From contig JANTQA010000015.1 in assembly GCA_027625915.1 (NCBI GenBank), positions 6,725,001 to 6,789,000 of the forward strand: 64,000 nt of DNA. The letters run 5' to 3'. This stretch comes from Anaeramoeba flamelloides. Its lineage: Eukaryota > Metamonada > Anaeramoebidae. The position numbers and the translations under genes are program-made. Below, in pieces: positions 24,733-36,540 of the stretch; within the stretch, counting starts at the first letter, position 1, and each line of letters starts with the position of its first letter. Under the pieces are notes generated by a model, which had not been told where the DNA came from, made no database searches, and saw only the letters and a list, made by a program, of their open reading frames with translations.

Positions 24733-27700
24733 ATGTTTAATTCAAGTGACTTTGACGAGGAGAGTGAAAACTCAAAACAAGAAACTGTTTTGAAAATTGT
24801 TCTTATTGGCGCTTCAGGTGTTGGAAAAACTTCTATTGTTGAGCGTTTTGCAAAAAATATTTTTAATGAACAACAACGAAAAACAATTGGAAGCACTTTT
24901 CTCTCAAAAGTTTGTGTTGTAGATGAAAAGTCATATTATTTAAATGTTTGGGTATGTCAATTAAACTATTTCCTTTCTTTTTGATGTTTTATCTTTTTCT
25001 TTTTGTCAATTTTTACTTTTCTGAATCTTTTTTACATAAACGTAAAAAACTCAAAACAAAAATGAATAAATATTTCCTGTTTTCCAAGATTTAAATTTCC
25101 TTCCTGTAACCTTCTGACAATAAATTCAAATTAGAAGACATTATTTTGTTGTTTCAAGAAAAAGAAAGTTTTGAAAATAAACACAACCAATCAACTTTAG
25201 TTACTGAACTAAAAAAGATCTAAACTTTAATACAAATCTATTTATTCACAATTAATCAAAATTTCTGGAAATTTTTACAACCTCAGCCTAACTTTCGTTT
25301 CTCTCCAAATGTAAATTAGCTTTCTTTTTTTTTTTGCATCGAAACCACAGTACAAAAGTATGTACAGTCCAAATGAATTTTGACCCATACACCACCCCTT
25401 CTGAATTTATTTTTGATAAGGAGAATACGTTCTTATGCCCCTTAACCAAAATGAAAGGGATGAAATTTGTAGTGTCTGATCAAAATTCATTTGGGATGTA
25501 CATCCCTACAAGCCGAAGGTTTTGAAATAAAAAAAAAAACATACTACAAAAACAGTCATAAAAAAACCACAGAAACGAAAAATCGAATTCCAAATACAAC
25601 ATGTCTTGTTGGCCAATAAAAGAAGACCCTTTCAGACATTTTTCTAAAACTTGTAAAAAAGTCTTTAGAAACAAATCCGTACACCCTCTGTTTAATAAAA
25701 GGATTAAATTCAATTTCACAAAAATCAAGAACCAACTCAGTCATAGATCTTTTTAGTGTGTGTCCCAATTCATCAAATAAGGTACAAAATAAACTTTTTT
25801 TAAAGCACTATTCTTGAGATATATGGTATACAATTTGTTTTTTAGATAATTGTTTGGGTAGAAAAAAAAAATTATGTATTTTTATTGCCAACCTTTTTGT
25901 GTGTGCCTTATTTTAATATTGTTTCCTATTTCGATTAATTTGTGCCTTATTTGTGATCTTATAGTGTGTGAGCTAAAAAGTCCTGTGACAGTACCAACGT
26001 GTATAATTTTCTTAAATTCGATCTTTTTCATCATAAAATGATAATTGTCATTTTTACAAAGCAAACTCTAAAGTATTCCTAACCTCTTAATAAAAAAAGT
26101 GTACTATTTGGTTCATTTATTTTCATTTGATCTTAAGGGACAAGTCATTACTTGTGAAAAAATAATTTTCTGAAATAGTTTAAAAAAAAAATTGTCATTG
26201 TTATGAGGACCTAATAACAATCAAAAACTAACCAAAATGTGAGATACGATCGATCTCAAAAAATCAACAATGAAAAAAGAGGATATTTTTAGAAAAATTG
26301 CCCAAGAGTTGACACTCGGTTTCCCGTTTGAATGGTTAGAATAGATAATTTTGACAACAACAATGTATTTTTTTTTGCACTTTTTTGAGATCTCGAAGAT
26401 TTTTTTTTTTTATCATTTTCATTTCTCAAATGAGTTATTTTTATCTCTAGAATGTTACAAAATCCTTACTTTATCAAATATAGCTGGTTAGAAAATAACT
26501 GCAAATTAAATTAAATCAAATTTAATTGATTTTACACTTAAATAAAACAATTTGTTTCAAATTGAAGAAATTTAAGCATTTAAAAATATAAAATGAGAAT
26601 TGGAAATTTGATTTTTTTGTTTTTCTCGATTTGGAATTCAATAAAATTTAGATAAATTTGGAACTTTTTTCTTTTGTATTCGAATTTTTGTAAATTAAGA
26701 TCCTTTTGAAATATAAATATTCCTAGATAATTGGTTATTTTTTATCATTTGTTTTGCTCAGCTTTCAAAAAAAAAAAAAAAATAATAACTAACTTAAATG
26801 AAAAAATAATAAGACAAATATCTTTTTAGGTCCATTTTTAAACAATTGTTATTTAATGTTTTAAGGTAGCAAGAAAAATAAAAATCAATAAAACGAAAAT
26901 AAACACACCTCATTTTTGTGAAAATAATTTATTTTAATACTTTGAGAAAAGATCTTGTTCACCTAAACCAATCTAAAAGGAAGACATTTGTAGTGTATTA
27001 TCAAAATTTATTTATAATGTACATCCTTAAATTACGACAAAATAAATTTTAATTGAAACTTTTTGGATTATTTCTTTTTTTCTTTTCTTTTTTTTGGTTA
27101 CAACCCAATCAAAGAAATTAAATGAATAAAATAATTGATTATTCCCTTTATTTTATTTTTAGAGAAAATTTATATTTTTTTTTTTGGTTTCAATAAATAA
27201 AGATTTTTGTGTTGTGGTAAGGTAAATATATACATAAAACACGTATTTTACAACAATTCGAAAGCCAACAAGCTTGTAACGTTTACCAACGGCGTTTTAT
27301 TTTAAGTTTTCAAGTTTGCAAAATTATTATACCCGTGTTTCTTTTTTTAATTGTAAAGTTGTAGTAAAAATTAACATTTTCCAAGTATTTTTTTACATTT
27401 ATTTTTGTCTTGTTTTTAAAAGAAAATTCAAGTCCAAAAAATAAATTGATTATTAAATCAAAATTAATTTCAAAATATCAAATTTAACCAAAATTTAAAT
27501 CTTTTCAATTTTAAAAATTATGAGGTTTAATTGTAAACATCAGTAAAATTGGCTTTTATTCAATTTTTATTCCCATATGATTATTCTATTTGTCTAAACT
27601 GGTTTATTAGAGGGTTTAAAAATAGCTATTCTCCGAGTTTGCGTTATTTCAATTTCTAGTATCTTTATTGATCAGCCAAAAATAACGACAATAATTATGG

Positions 27701-29776
27701 GAAAATTATTTGAAAAATTATTTGCAAAATTTTTCCTTTTTTGCACCATTTTGAAAATAAAATAATTTTTAGTATTTTTTCTTTTTGATAATTTTTTTTA
27801 TCGTCTTTAATAAATGGAAAAATTTTCATTTTACGATTATTTCAAATTGTCTTGTTTTAGGCTAAACAATAAAATAAATTCAATTTCTGTGATAATTTTT
27901 TAATAGAGAAACAGTTCATTTTTAGTAACAAAAAAAATCATTGTTTTATTTTTATTTAACGGAGGGGTTGTTATTTCTCAAATTAAAAAAAAACTAGTCA
28001 CTCTAAGGCACCCCCCAGGCACTCCACGTTAGGTTTTCTTGAGTTTCAAAATTTAAAAAAAACTAGACACACAACGACACTCCTAGGTCCTCTACGGTAC
28101 TCTACGGTACTCCTCGAACTCCTAAATTTTTATTTAGAAATTTTAATAAAGACTCAACAATTTGTCGATTAAAAACGAGTGATAATAAATCTATTGAGTT
28201 TTTTTTATAATAATAGTAAAAAAATTATTATTTTTTAATATATTAGAGATGTTAATTTTTTTTTATTTCAGTAATCCAAATTTTACTGGTTATTTTCATA
28301 TACTGGACAGTTCCAGATAAAATAGTCTAAAGCTTCAATGATATCCAATTTTTTTGATTTTTTGCATAATTTGCAAAATTTTGATTTATCTTTGTTCATA
28401 ACATAAGGATATCTGTTTAGATGATTTGTGAAATTTCTGAGTTTTAAAATTGAAGTTGAGCCCTTTCATTTTAAATATCTTTAGTCATTAAGTTTTCCAG
28501 AATTTAAAAGAATTAAGTAAAATCATAGATTTTTCTCTATTCTTTTGAATTTTGGAAATCTAGACACTTGGCTTTTTTTCTATCTTTTCCGAAATCTAAA
28601 AGAATTGAATTAAATCTTTGGTCTTTCACTATTCTTTGAATTCTGGAAAATTATCGTTAGCCTTTTTTGAATTTGTAAAATTTCTAAGTTTTAAAATTGA
28701 AGTTGAACCCTTCCACAAATTAAAAAAACTACCGTTAGGTTTTCTTGAGTTTTCTGTTTATTTGAAAAATCAATTAATTTTCGTTAGGTTTTTTTGAGTT
28801 TTCTATTTATTTCTAAAGTAAAAAAAAACCTAGAACACTTCACAAATAAAACAAAAAAACCCCAAGAAAACCTAGGAACTTGACGGTACTCTACGACACT
28901 TGACGACACGATTATTTGTTCCTTTTATTTTGAATTGAAATTATTTTTAAATATTTTTGCGGAGTGTTGTAAAATTAAAAAAGAAAACATAACGACATTT
29001 CCAACTGTGGTCATTTTTTTTTTAATTTGATTGATTCGATATTTATCAAGTTCAATTTCTAATAATTTTAAGGTGTTTATTTGCCAGTTAATATTTTCAA
29101 ATTTCTGTTCTCTGAATTTAAGATTATTAACTATTTAATTGAAATCCAAAATTTTACGTTTTTTAATTAGTTTAAATCTTCTTTTATATATTGTTATTCT
29201 TGCCGAGTCGATTTTTGCTTCAGTTTTATAAACAAGTCTAGGAGAGTGTGGATTTATTAATAAAAATTTTGTTATTTTTTTTTATTTATCCAAATATCTA
29301 TTAAATTATTTTTTTTTATGTCAGATCAAATATTTCTGGTCCATATAATCATTGACTATGTAAAAATGCTTTAAAAAAATGAATTTTTAATCCATTTGAT
29401 AAATTTTTTGTTATAGGATATTAATTAATTTTTTAAAATTGGTTTTAACTTTATCCAGGTTAAACTTTAAATTTGTTTGCTTATCTACCCAAATCACAAG
29501 ATATAGAATTTCTTTAGTAATTAAAGTTTTTTTTTAGTTTTATCCTTATTAGAATTCATTCCAAAATCATGAATGATTTTATAGATTTTTTCTACTTGAT
29601 AATTTATTTTCTATTAATGATCCTTTCATAATTGATATCAAGTCATCTGCAAACATTTGAACATGTATCACTAATGGTTTTAGTTTATCTAGAAGAAAAT
29701 GAGTAATGAATCTGAATAAAAAAAATTTTTTTTTCAAATAAAATTACTCCTTTATTCCAGAAACATATTGAAATAA

Positions 29777-29807
<31 letters not shown>

Positions 29808-30461
29808 GGTTTGTTTCACAATTTGTTCACTAAATACATAAATATACTTTTGGAATTTTGGAAATTATAGAATCAGATGAAAAAAAGATAAACTTTTTTT
29901 TGGTAATTTCAAGGGCATAAAATTTTTCCAATAGATCTATTTTGAAAATCTAAATAATATATTTAACCACAATCATTTATGGTATTATTCCAATAGGATA
30001 CAGCCGGTGAAGAAAGATTCCACTCGTTAGTGAAACTCTATTATCGGGATACGAATATTGCTATATTATGTTTTGATCTCACAAAGGAAACATCCTTTCG
30101 AGAATTAGATCATTGGTATCAAGAACTTCAAACTTCTGCCCCTAGAAATGTTATACTTCTAATTTGTGGAAATAAAAAAGATCTTGAAGAACAAAGAGAA
30201 GTTGAAGATATTGAAATTGAAGAATGGGTTTCCAAAAGAAATTGTATCTATCTCGAAACCAGTGCAAAAGATGGCACAAACGTAAATTCGTTATTTGAGA
30301 ATGCTTGTCAACTTTTTTCTGAAAAATTCGGCAAAAAGGACGATTTTTATACTGAAGAAAATTTACCAATTAGAAAAAAAACAATAATTATCGGATCAAA
30401 AAAACAAGAAAAATCACAGAAAAAAAAAAAAAATATAGAGAGCAAAAAATGTTGTAATTAG
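24733..30461 (+). CDS. Rab-family small GTPase with a 5-kb intron
   Basis: Exon 1 (24733-24951) and exon 2 (29997-30461) join in phase 0 exactly between W and DTAG of the switch II motif, giving 227 residues. Rab GTPases switch vesicle-trafficking steps on membranes. G1 is GASGVGKT (26-33), the switch I Thr is T51 in TIGSTF, and G3 is WDTAGEERF. Rab-type sequence ERFHSLVKLYYR follows, G4 is NKKD and G5 is TSAK. The tail is Lys-rich and ends KKCCN, a double-cysteine end suited to geranylgeranylation. The catalytic Gln of G3 (Ras Q61) is Glu78 here. The subfamily is not certain. The ATG at 24733 is the first in frame and gives a short acidic N-terminus; the TTG upstream is not a plausible start. 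The 5045-bp intron carries a LINE relic and Tc1/mariner-like fragments. Confidence 0.9.
25365..25498. mobile_element. Short Tc1/mariner-like MITE in the Rab intron
   Basis: The left end CAGTCCAAATGAATTTTGA and the inverse of the right end (CATCCCAAATGAATTTTGA) are flanked by TA on both sides (25363-25364, 25499-25500). Inverted similarity extends a further 25-30 bp inward. A half copy is visible at about 26968-27027 (ATTTGTAGTGTATTATCAAA, then AATGTACATCC). Confidence 0.6.
25550..26064 (-). pseudogene. Possible Tc1/mariner transposase fragments
   Basis: On the minus strand one frame reads SSHTIRSQIRHKLIEIG, resembling the helix-turn-helix of Tc1-type transposases (family pattern SxxTIRRRLxExG). 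A second frame downstream begins ELGHTLKRSM and runs on for about 60 residues without a recognised motif. Together with the adjacent mariner-like MITE ends this suggests a dead transposase. The resemblance is weak and no DDE residues can be assigned. Confidence 0.25.
27990..28130. repeat. GTGTCGTAGAGT-type short repeat cluster
   Basis: Several degenerate copies of CTCTACGGTACTC, CGACACTCC and AGGCACTCC lie within 140 bp, and again at 28878-28912 (CTCTACGACACTTGACGAC). Related sequence occurs at 8865-8895, 45895-45945, 52505-52540 and 59240-59275. The G+C of these units stands out from the background. Confidence 0.5.
28240..29770 (-). mobile_element. LINE relic inside the Rab intron
   Basis: On the minus strand, frames give in order IHVQMFADDLIS (catalytic ADD box, near 29650), FGMNSNKDKT, a LxIWVDK-like segment with LKFNLDKVK, LYGPEIF, SPRLVYKTEAKID, and near 28310-28420 a CKLCKK..DYFIWNCP segment like the zinc-knuckle tail of some LINEs. 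This is the order of a non-LTR polymerase with its C-terminal zinc domain. Frames change and stop repeatedly and the 5' half is missing, so it is an old 5'-truncated copy. Hairpin repeats and a tandem duplication interrupt it at 28.43-28.92 kb. Confidence 0.65.
28430..28715. repeat. Tandem duplication and hairpin units inside the LINE relic
   Basis: TTTTAAAATTGAAGTTGA with its flanks occurs twice, at about 28441 and 28689, separated by about 250 bp. Between the two lie two copies of the hairpin unit built on CCAGAATTTAAAAGAATT and its complement. This looks like a tandem duplication or an insertion with long direct flanks. Confidence 0.45.
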
Positions 30462-30949
30462 TATTTTTATTGTTTTTTATTGGCTGTTTTTGGATGAGAA
30501 TGCCATAAGAATACCTATGTATGATTTTTTCTTTGTTAATATGTTAACAATTATTAATTAATAAAATAATTCACCTTTAAAGAAGTTTCTTATAAATATA
30601 CTTTATTATTATCTAATTTAATCATTTTGATAATACACCCCAATTCAATAATTTCTATTAACCCAAAATCATATCCCAAAAACACAATTTTTTTTCATCT
30701 TTTGAAAAATTTCATAGTACATCTTGTTTAGTTGAACTGAATATTCAGAATTGTAAAATTATCTTCTTAATCAAAAACACAATATATATATTCTAACATA
30801 TTTTTTTATTTATTTTTTTATTTATAATGTAGTTTGGAATTGGGGATAATAGTGTTTTTTTAATTGATTTTTATTATTAAGATAATTTTATTTCTTTTTT
30901 TTTTTTTTTTTTTTTTTTTATTTGAGAATTTGTGATTTTTTTGTAATTA

Positions 30950-31391
30950 CTGTTGAGAGAAAAATGTTGGAAACAGAAAAATGGATGGACACCATTTTTA
31001 ATTAGGAACATTAGTAAAATTGAAAATCAAATCCTATTGATAGCTAGGTGAATTTTATATAAATCCAGGTTTAAATGTGTTACAAGTTCATTAATCTGTG
31101 GTTTGTGTAGAATACTTATTTGAATGGTTGATAACTAAAGTAGATCATGGTATTTTTACAAAAATCCAAGTTGTAGTAAAGTTTACTATTAATTCTGAAA
31201 ATGATAATTTTTAAACTTGCTTTAGATTATAAGAGATACCTTTTTGAAAAGGTAGAATCACATTAATTCTTATTCTAATAAGTAGATTATTGTTATTTTC
31301 TTGAGTTATTTCACAAACAAAAGAAATTAAAAATCATTTTCAGTAATGTTCAAAATTAAAATTGCTGTTCCAACTATTTTTCTCTCAACAG
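30950..31391. mobile_element. MITE family A, copy 2 (442 bp, TTA duplication)
   Basis: The termini are CTGTTGAGAGAAAAATGTTG and an inverted end ..TCTCTCAACAG, with TTA at 30947-30949 and 31392-31394. The interior is closely similar to 59758-60216 in the same orientation. It lies about 490 bp downstream of the Rab gene. No coding frame. Confidence 0.78.
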
Positions 31392-32937
31392 TTATTTAAA
31401 TTCATTTTTATTCAACGAAAATATTTTCAATTTCAGAATATCCTTTTTTTGGAACCAATCCTTGGGTATTTAAAAAATCCATTATAAGTGACTAGACACT
31501 TAAATTCAAACTTCAAATTGTTATATTTTGACTTTATAATAACAAACAACCTATCAATTATTATTTGTTATTTAAGTTGTTATTTTTTTCATCAATCAAA
31601 TAATCCTAAATGTGCAATTATTAATTTAAGAACTGCAGTCCAAATTGAAAATTAGTGTTGTGTATCCTCTAATCAGTCTTTAGGGGCTGTAAATCTCACA
31701 AATTTTAGTCCAGTAAGATCTAAGAAGTAAAAAATGAAATATTTTTCCTTCAAACCGTATGTTCTTGTTTCTGTGATTTCTGTAATGTCTGTTCTCGTTT
31801 CTGTGATTTCTGACATGTATTAAAAAATGAATAAGAGGATAAGGGAAAAATCTACTTTTTGAGAAAAATTTTCCCTTGAAAATTTTTTTAAAAGCCTGTT
31901 ACCTTGTCTAGAATTAACTAGGTTTTTTTTAATTGTTTAAGAAAGTAAATTAAGAGGGTTTTAAAAGTTGTTCGAAAGTTCAGAATATAGGAAATTGGTA
32001 ATTTTTGATGACTAATCCTTTGTTATTTCCTATAAATCAATATATTGATAAGAAGACACAGAAGAGGGTCTGATATTGTATTAAATCCACCAAAATTCCC
32101 ATTTCCCCAAAAGATTTCATTTTTTTTTCTTTAAATTCAAACAACAAAGATTTTTTTTTAAATTTACAAAAACTGTCTAATTTTTGTCAATATAACTTCC
32201 ATTAGATTGTTGTATGTAAAATTCTTAAAAAGCTTTCACACATCCTCAGAACAATTTGTCTTGATACTAAACAATATGTTTTGAGAGACAGAATACAAAC
32301 AAAAAAAATTTCCTTGAAAATAAACAAGATATTTTGTTTGTTTTTAAGGATCGAGATTCTCAACTAAAAATCAAATAGAATAAGCACTATCCTTAAAAAC
32401 CTTGTTGTGATCTTCAATTTTTGAATAAATCAAAAAGAATCAACACAAAACCAAAAGAATTAAGAGAAAACCAGAACCCTTTCGTCAGAATTAATCTGAT
32501 TTGTGGAGACAATATAACAATCCAGGTAATTCAATGATCAAAAATCATAGAAAATGTGATCTTTTAAAGTAAGTGTTGTTTATTGAAAATATTTGAAATG
32601 ATCTTCATTATTTTTCTTTTTCTTTTTAACATTTCTTAATAAGGGAAGATCCAGTTTTTATATCTCAATGATTTTTATGAATTTTTTCAATAAAAATGAC
32701 ACAAACATGATTTTTTGATCTGAAGTGGAGAATATTTTGGAGATTAGTTCTTTCGCGTTTGAAATGATATTAAATATAAAGTTGTTGAGGCTCTCTAAAT
32801 AATCTAAAATAGAAGTCCTTAAAAATCCAAAAAAAAATATAAAAAAATTATCCAAATCCTCTTAAATTTAATTGAAATATTGTTAAAAAGATAAGAAACG
32901 ATTTGATGTTTTGAATTATATTCTTCATTTTGAATTG

Positions 32938-32991
32938 AAAAAAATAAAAAAATAATAAAAAAATAAAAAAATAAAAAAATAAAAAAATAAA
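32938..32991. repeat. AAAAAAT-type simple repeat
   Basis: Tandem AAAAAAT units abut the 3' end of the minus-strand tRNA-like locus, so on that strand they read as TTTATTTTTTTATTTT. They could act as a Pol III terminator or be the tail of a tRNA-derived SINE. Confidence 0.7.
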
Positions 32992-33144
32992 AGCACAAGA
33001 ATGGATTTGAACCACTGACCTATTTGCATAATGACTGTGTTTAAGAGTCACTGCCCACCAGGGCGAAGGTTTGTGATGATGATAAACCTTCTAAGGATCG
33101 AACTTAGAAATTGCAAATTGCTCTTCGGGCTGAGCTACTCGCGC
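32992..33144 (-). tRNA. Composite tRNA-like locus, possibly an intron-bearing or scrambled tRNA pair
   Basis: Read on the minus strand (153 nt), the 5' end GCGCGAG pairs with CTTGTGC at the 3' end (7 bp, two G-U). Next come TA, a D-arm (GCTC/GAGC with loop AGCCCGAA), an anticodon-type stem ATTTG/CAAAT, a variable stretch AGGTC, and a T-arm AGTGG-TTCAAAT-CCATT with discriminator T. A T run follows, as expected for a Pol III terminator. A-box-like TAGCTCAGCCCGAAGAG and B-box GGTTCAAATCC are present. An 80-nt excess sits in the anticodon loop. It contains a second T-arm (CTAAG-TTCGATC-CTTAG) and a perfect 7-bp stem AAGGTTT/AAACCTT around an 11-nt loop. Two more hairpins follow (GCCC/GGGC and GTGACT/AGTCAT). 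No canonical U33 is found, so the anticodon is undetermined. It could be a pseudogene or tRNA-derived SINE. Confidence 0.5.
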
Positions 33145-34959
33145 TTGTTATATTTATTACTTATTAACTGTTTTTTTTTAGCAAAAAGAATTAAAAAGAC
33201 CTTTCTGTTTAAGAAAAAAATTTTTCAATTTTTAATTTTTGTATAAATATATTTTGGTTTTTTGTGATTTCTTTTTCTCAATATTTTTTATTTGTCACAC
33301 AATCTGAATTTGTATTTCTTTTTTTGGTGAACAGGATCAATTCTTTTTGATTCGATATTGGTGTTTGAATAATAAATTACACATTTTATTTTAGTTAAAA
33401 TTTTTCTTATATTTAATACGAGAAGTGGATTGTTAATTTATAATTTCTAAATGTTGTTTCTATCTACAAATTAGTTGGTCATCTTTTTTTGAGGCTATTT
33501 ATGATATGCTTATTGTCACAGTAACAAACGTCAAATCAAATAAATATTTAACAATTGAAAATAATAATCAAATGGAATTTTTTATCATTTTTAATTTCAA
33601 ATAAGATAAACCAACCAAAACAAGATTTTTGAGGAATTACTTTGTAAATTGTTGTAATTAAAGAAGACACCAGTTGTAAACGAATCCAATGAGTTGTTTT
33701 GTTGAGTTTAAATTTCTTTGTTCGATTCGTAATTGAATTAAGTTTTTGTTTTTGTTTTTTTCATTAAAAGTTTTCTTTGGTTTTCTGTTTTTCATTAGAT
33801 AAATAAAAAAAAGAAATAGAATGGTATTTTTGGAAAGAATAGTGAGATCACTTGCAATAAAAACCAAAGTTGTTTGTTGTTTGAAATTTTAAAAAAACGA
33901 AATGTTAAATTCTTGATGAAGAAAACAAGAATAGAGATTGGACTAAATCCAGATCTTTTTGATAAAAATAAAAAACCAAGAAAAAAAAGTAAATAATTTA
34001 CTTTTATACTTTTGTATTTCCAAGGTTTAATTTCCGTTTTGAAACACTACTTCCAAACAACAAACAATTAAAACAAAAAAGACTTCAGAAATATTAACAA
34101 ATTTCTAAAAAATTATTCAATTAAAAAAGAACCAATAGACAATCTGTTTTTGGTTTTTTGAAGGGAATTTTAATGTAAACATAAAAGGTGTGAATATAAA
34201 AATTGGTTTGGTGATGAATAAAAGGATTAAGATCTTACAAATAGAGTTTCATATTTCTTAAATGTAAACAAAAAATATATTAATGAGGTTTTCTTTTTTT
34301 TATGGCGAAAATGTTTTTTGTTTCTTTGGTTTGGTGAACGTGATTTAAAAAATCCATTGCTTTGTTCCACTGATCAACACTTTCAAATTTGGTGCTTCAA
34401 ATTTAAAATTGCGTAAGAGTTTGTTTTGAAAATTTCAGAATTGATCAAGAAAAAAATGATTTAATCATGGATTGTGATCAAGAAATAATTTCAGTTTTAT
34501 TGATTGATAAGTATTAAATAATAGTCTTTAGATCACTCCTCTCTTATTAGTTTTTAACAGGCAGAGAGTATTTTAGTATTTTTGAAAATGTTTTACTTTT
34601 AAATGGAATTAAGAAGGAGGAAAAAACGATAATTATAGTATTATTAAAAAAATATCTCATATGTAAATAATCCCTGATACGATATTATAATGTTATCCTT
34701 AAAATGATTAAATAAATGAAATAGTATTTCTCTTAAGTTTAATAGAGAGAGATTGATAAAAAAAATAATTATCAGAAATCAATTTTGTTTTAATTTTTTT
34801 TTTGTTGATTTGAAACTAATATTCATATTCTTACACTTATCAAGTCATTTATTTCAAAATCAATGACCTATTTTCTAGACGAGCAATTTTAACTGATTAT
34901 TATTGACTCCAAAAAGCTCCTTAATAATTTTACCTTTCTATTTAATTGTAAAAAATTTT

Positions 34960-36540
34960 TTAAGTGGCCAATTTTATTAGGTACTGAGCAAAAAAGGGTG
35001 GCCGGGTCCACTTAAAATAATTATAATTAGAGATTTTAATACATCATTTGGATTAGTAGAGGTCCATTTGAATTTATTTTTTAAATAATTTTAAGTCAAA
35101 GTGTTTAAGTCATTTAATGTTGGATATTATTTCCAAACATGTTTTTTTCTATGGAAAATTTGGTATATTCTTTTTTGTACCCCTTTGAGGTTTGTAAAGT
35201 AGAGATAATTCGAAAAGGGTTTTTGGTCTAGCTTTGGTTGGATCGTATTCAATTAATTCCCCTTCAAGAAAAATTAACAATATTTCCTATTAAAAGAACA
35301 AAGGTTGTAACATGTTCTGGGAGAAACCCTCATTTAAGTTTTTATTAGTTAATTTCGTCTTAATTGTTTTTTTTTTTTAGATGGTGTTCTTTGGTTTTTA
35401 TTGTTGGAAGGTTTTTGGATCTAAAAGGGGATGTAAATAATAATTACGGTTCAATAAATCAAAGAATTTTGATAAAAATAACCTATAAAATAAGTTTTTA
35501 TGTTAATTATTCATGAAAAATAAAATTTTTGCTACCAAAATTAAAAAAATCAAACAATATTTATCATTTCCCAATTAAGAGAACAGTGGTAATTAAAAAC
35601 ATTTTTATAAATTTACCTGTAATTAAAGACAAATTAACAAGATTGAAATTGAAAAATAAAGTAAAAAAACTAATTTTTAATGATATTTTCTTATTTGAGT
35701 TATTGTTTTAAAATTTTTGATACTGTTTTTTCAGTTTTTTTGAAAGTCGTAAGTTTAATACATTTTCAAATTTTTATAAAAAAAAATATAATCGTTTTTT
35801 TTTTTTATAAATGAGGAGGGAGTGTAAATTACACTCTAAGTGCCCTTTTACTTAAAATTCCTTTCAGAAATTTTAGCGTAAAATCATTGATTTTACGATT
35901 ATTAATTAACAAAAATAATTTTAAGCTATCAAAAAATATAATCGTTAATGAAGACCGAAATTATATTGTATTTACAGAAAGATTACAAAATATATTTTAA
36001 AAATTAAAAAACAAAATTCTTAAAAAAACATGGTATAAAAAATATACTTAATTTCAAAAAAATTACAATAATTATTTTAAACTAAAAAAAAATATAGATT
36101 TTGGTTCTTTATTTGTATTATGTTCAAATCAATTTTTTTCTATTTAAATTAAAAAATTAAATTCACGAGAAAAACAATCAAAACAATCAAATGAAAAATT
36201 CACACAAAATACTTTTGATCAATCTCGATAAAATCTAACTAAAAAATACAATCGAAATACTTATTAATATGATTATTTTTTATCAATAATTAATAAAACC
36301 TATTTTAATTATTTAAACAAGTTTGTAATAACACCAAGATTAAACATATCAATAGGCTTTTCTAGTATTTCTCATTTTTTTAAAGATTTTCAAACAAATA
36401 AAACTATTACAAGCTAGCCAATTATTATTGTAAACATAAAATTGATAATCAAATAATGGAATCAAATGCAAACAGTAGGTTATTTGTACTTTTAATAATT
36501 GAAAAAGATTATTGAATAATCTTTTAATTTTCAAGTAATT
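34960..36540 (+). pseudogene. Decayed coding-like region, origin unknown
   Basis: Several broken frames look protein-like: IRDFNTSFGLV near 35030 (loosely like a GDFNT endonuclease motif of LINEs), FPIKRTKVV near 35290 and FPIKRTVVI near 35571. The last two are a repeated motif. Sequence from 35850 on gives fragments such as NEDRNYIVFTERL. No frame is intact and the identity is a guess: an old LINE or a dead gene. Confidence 0.2.
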
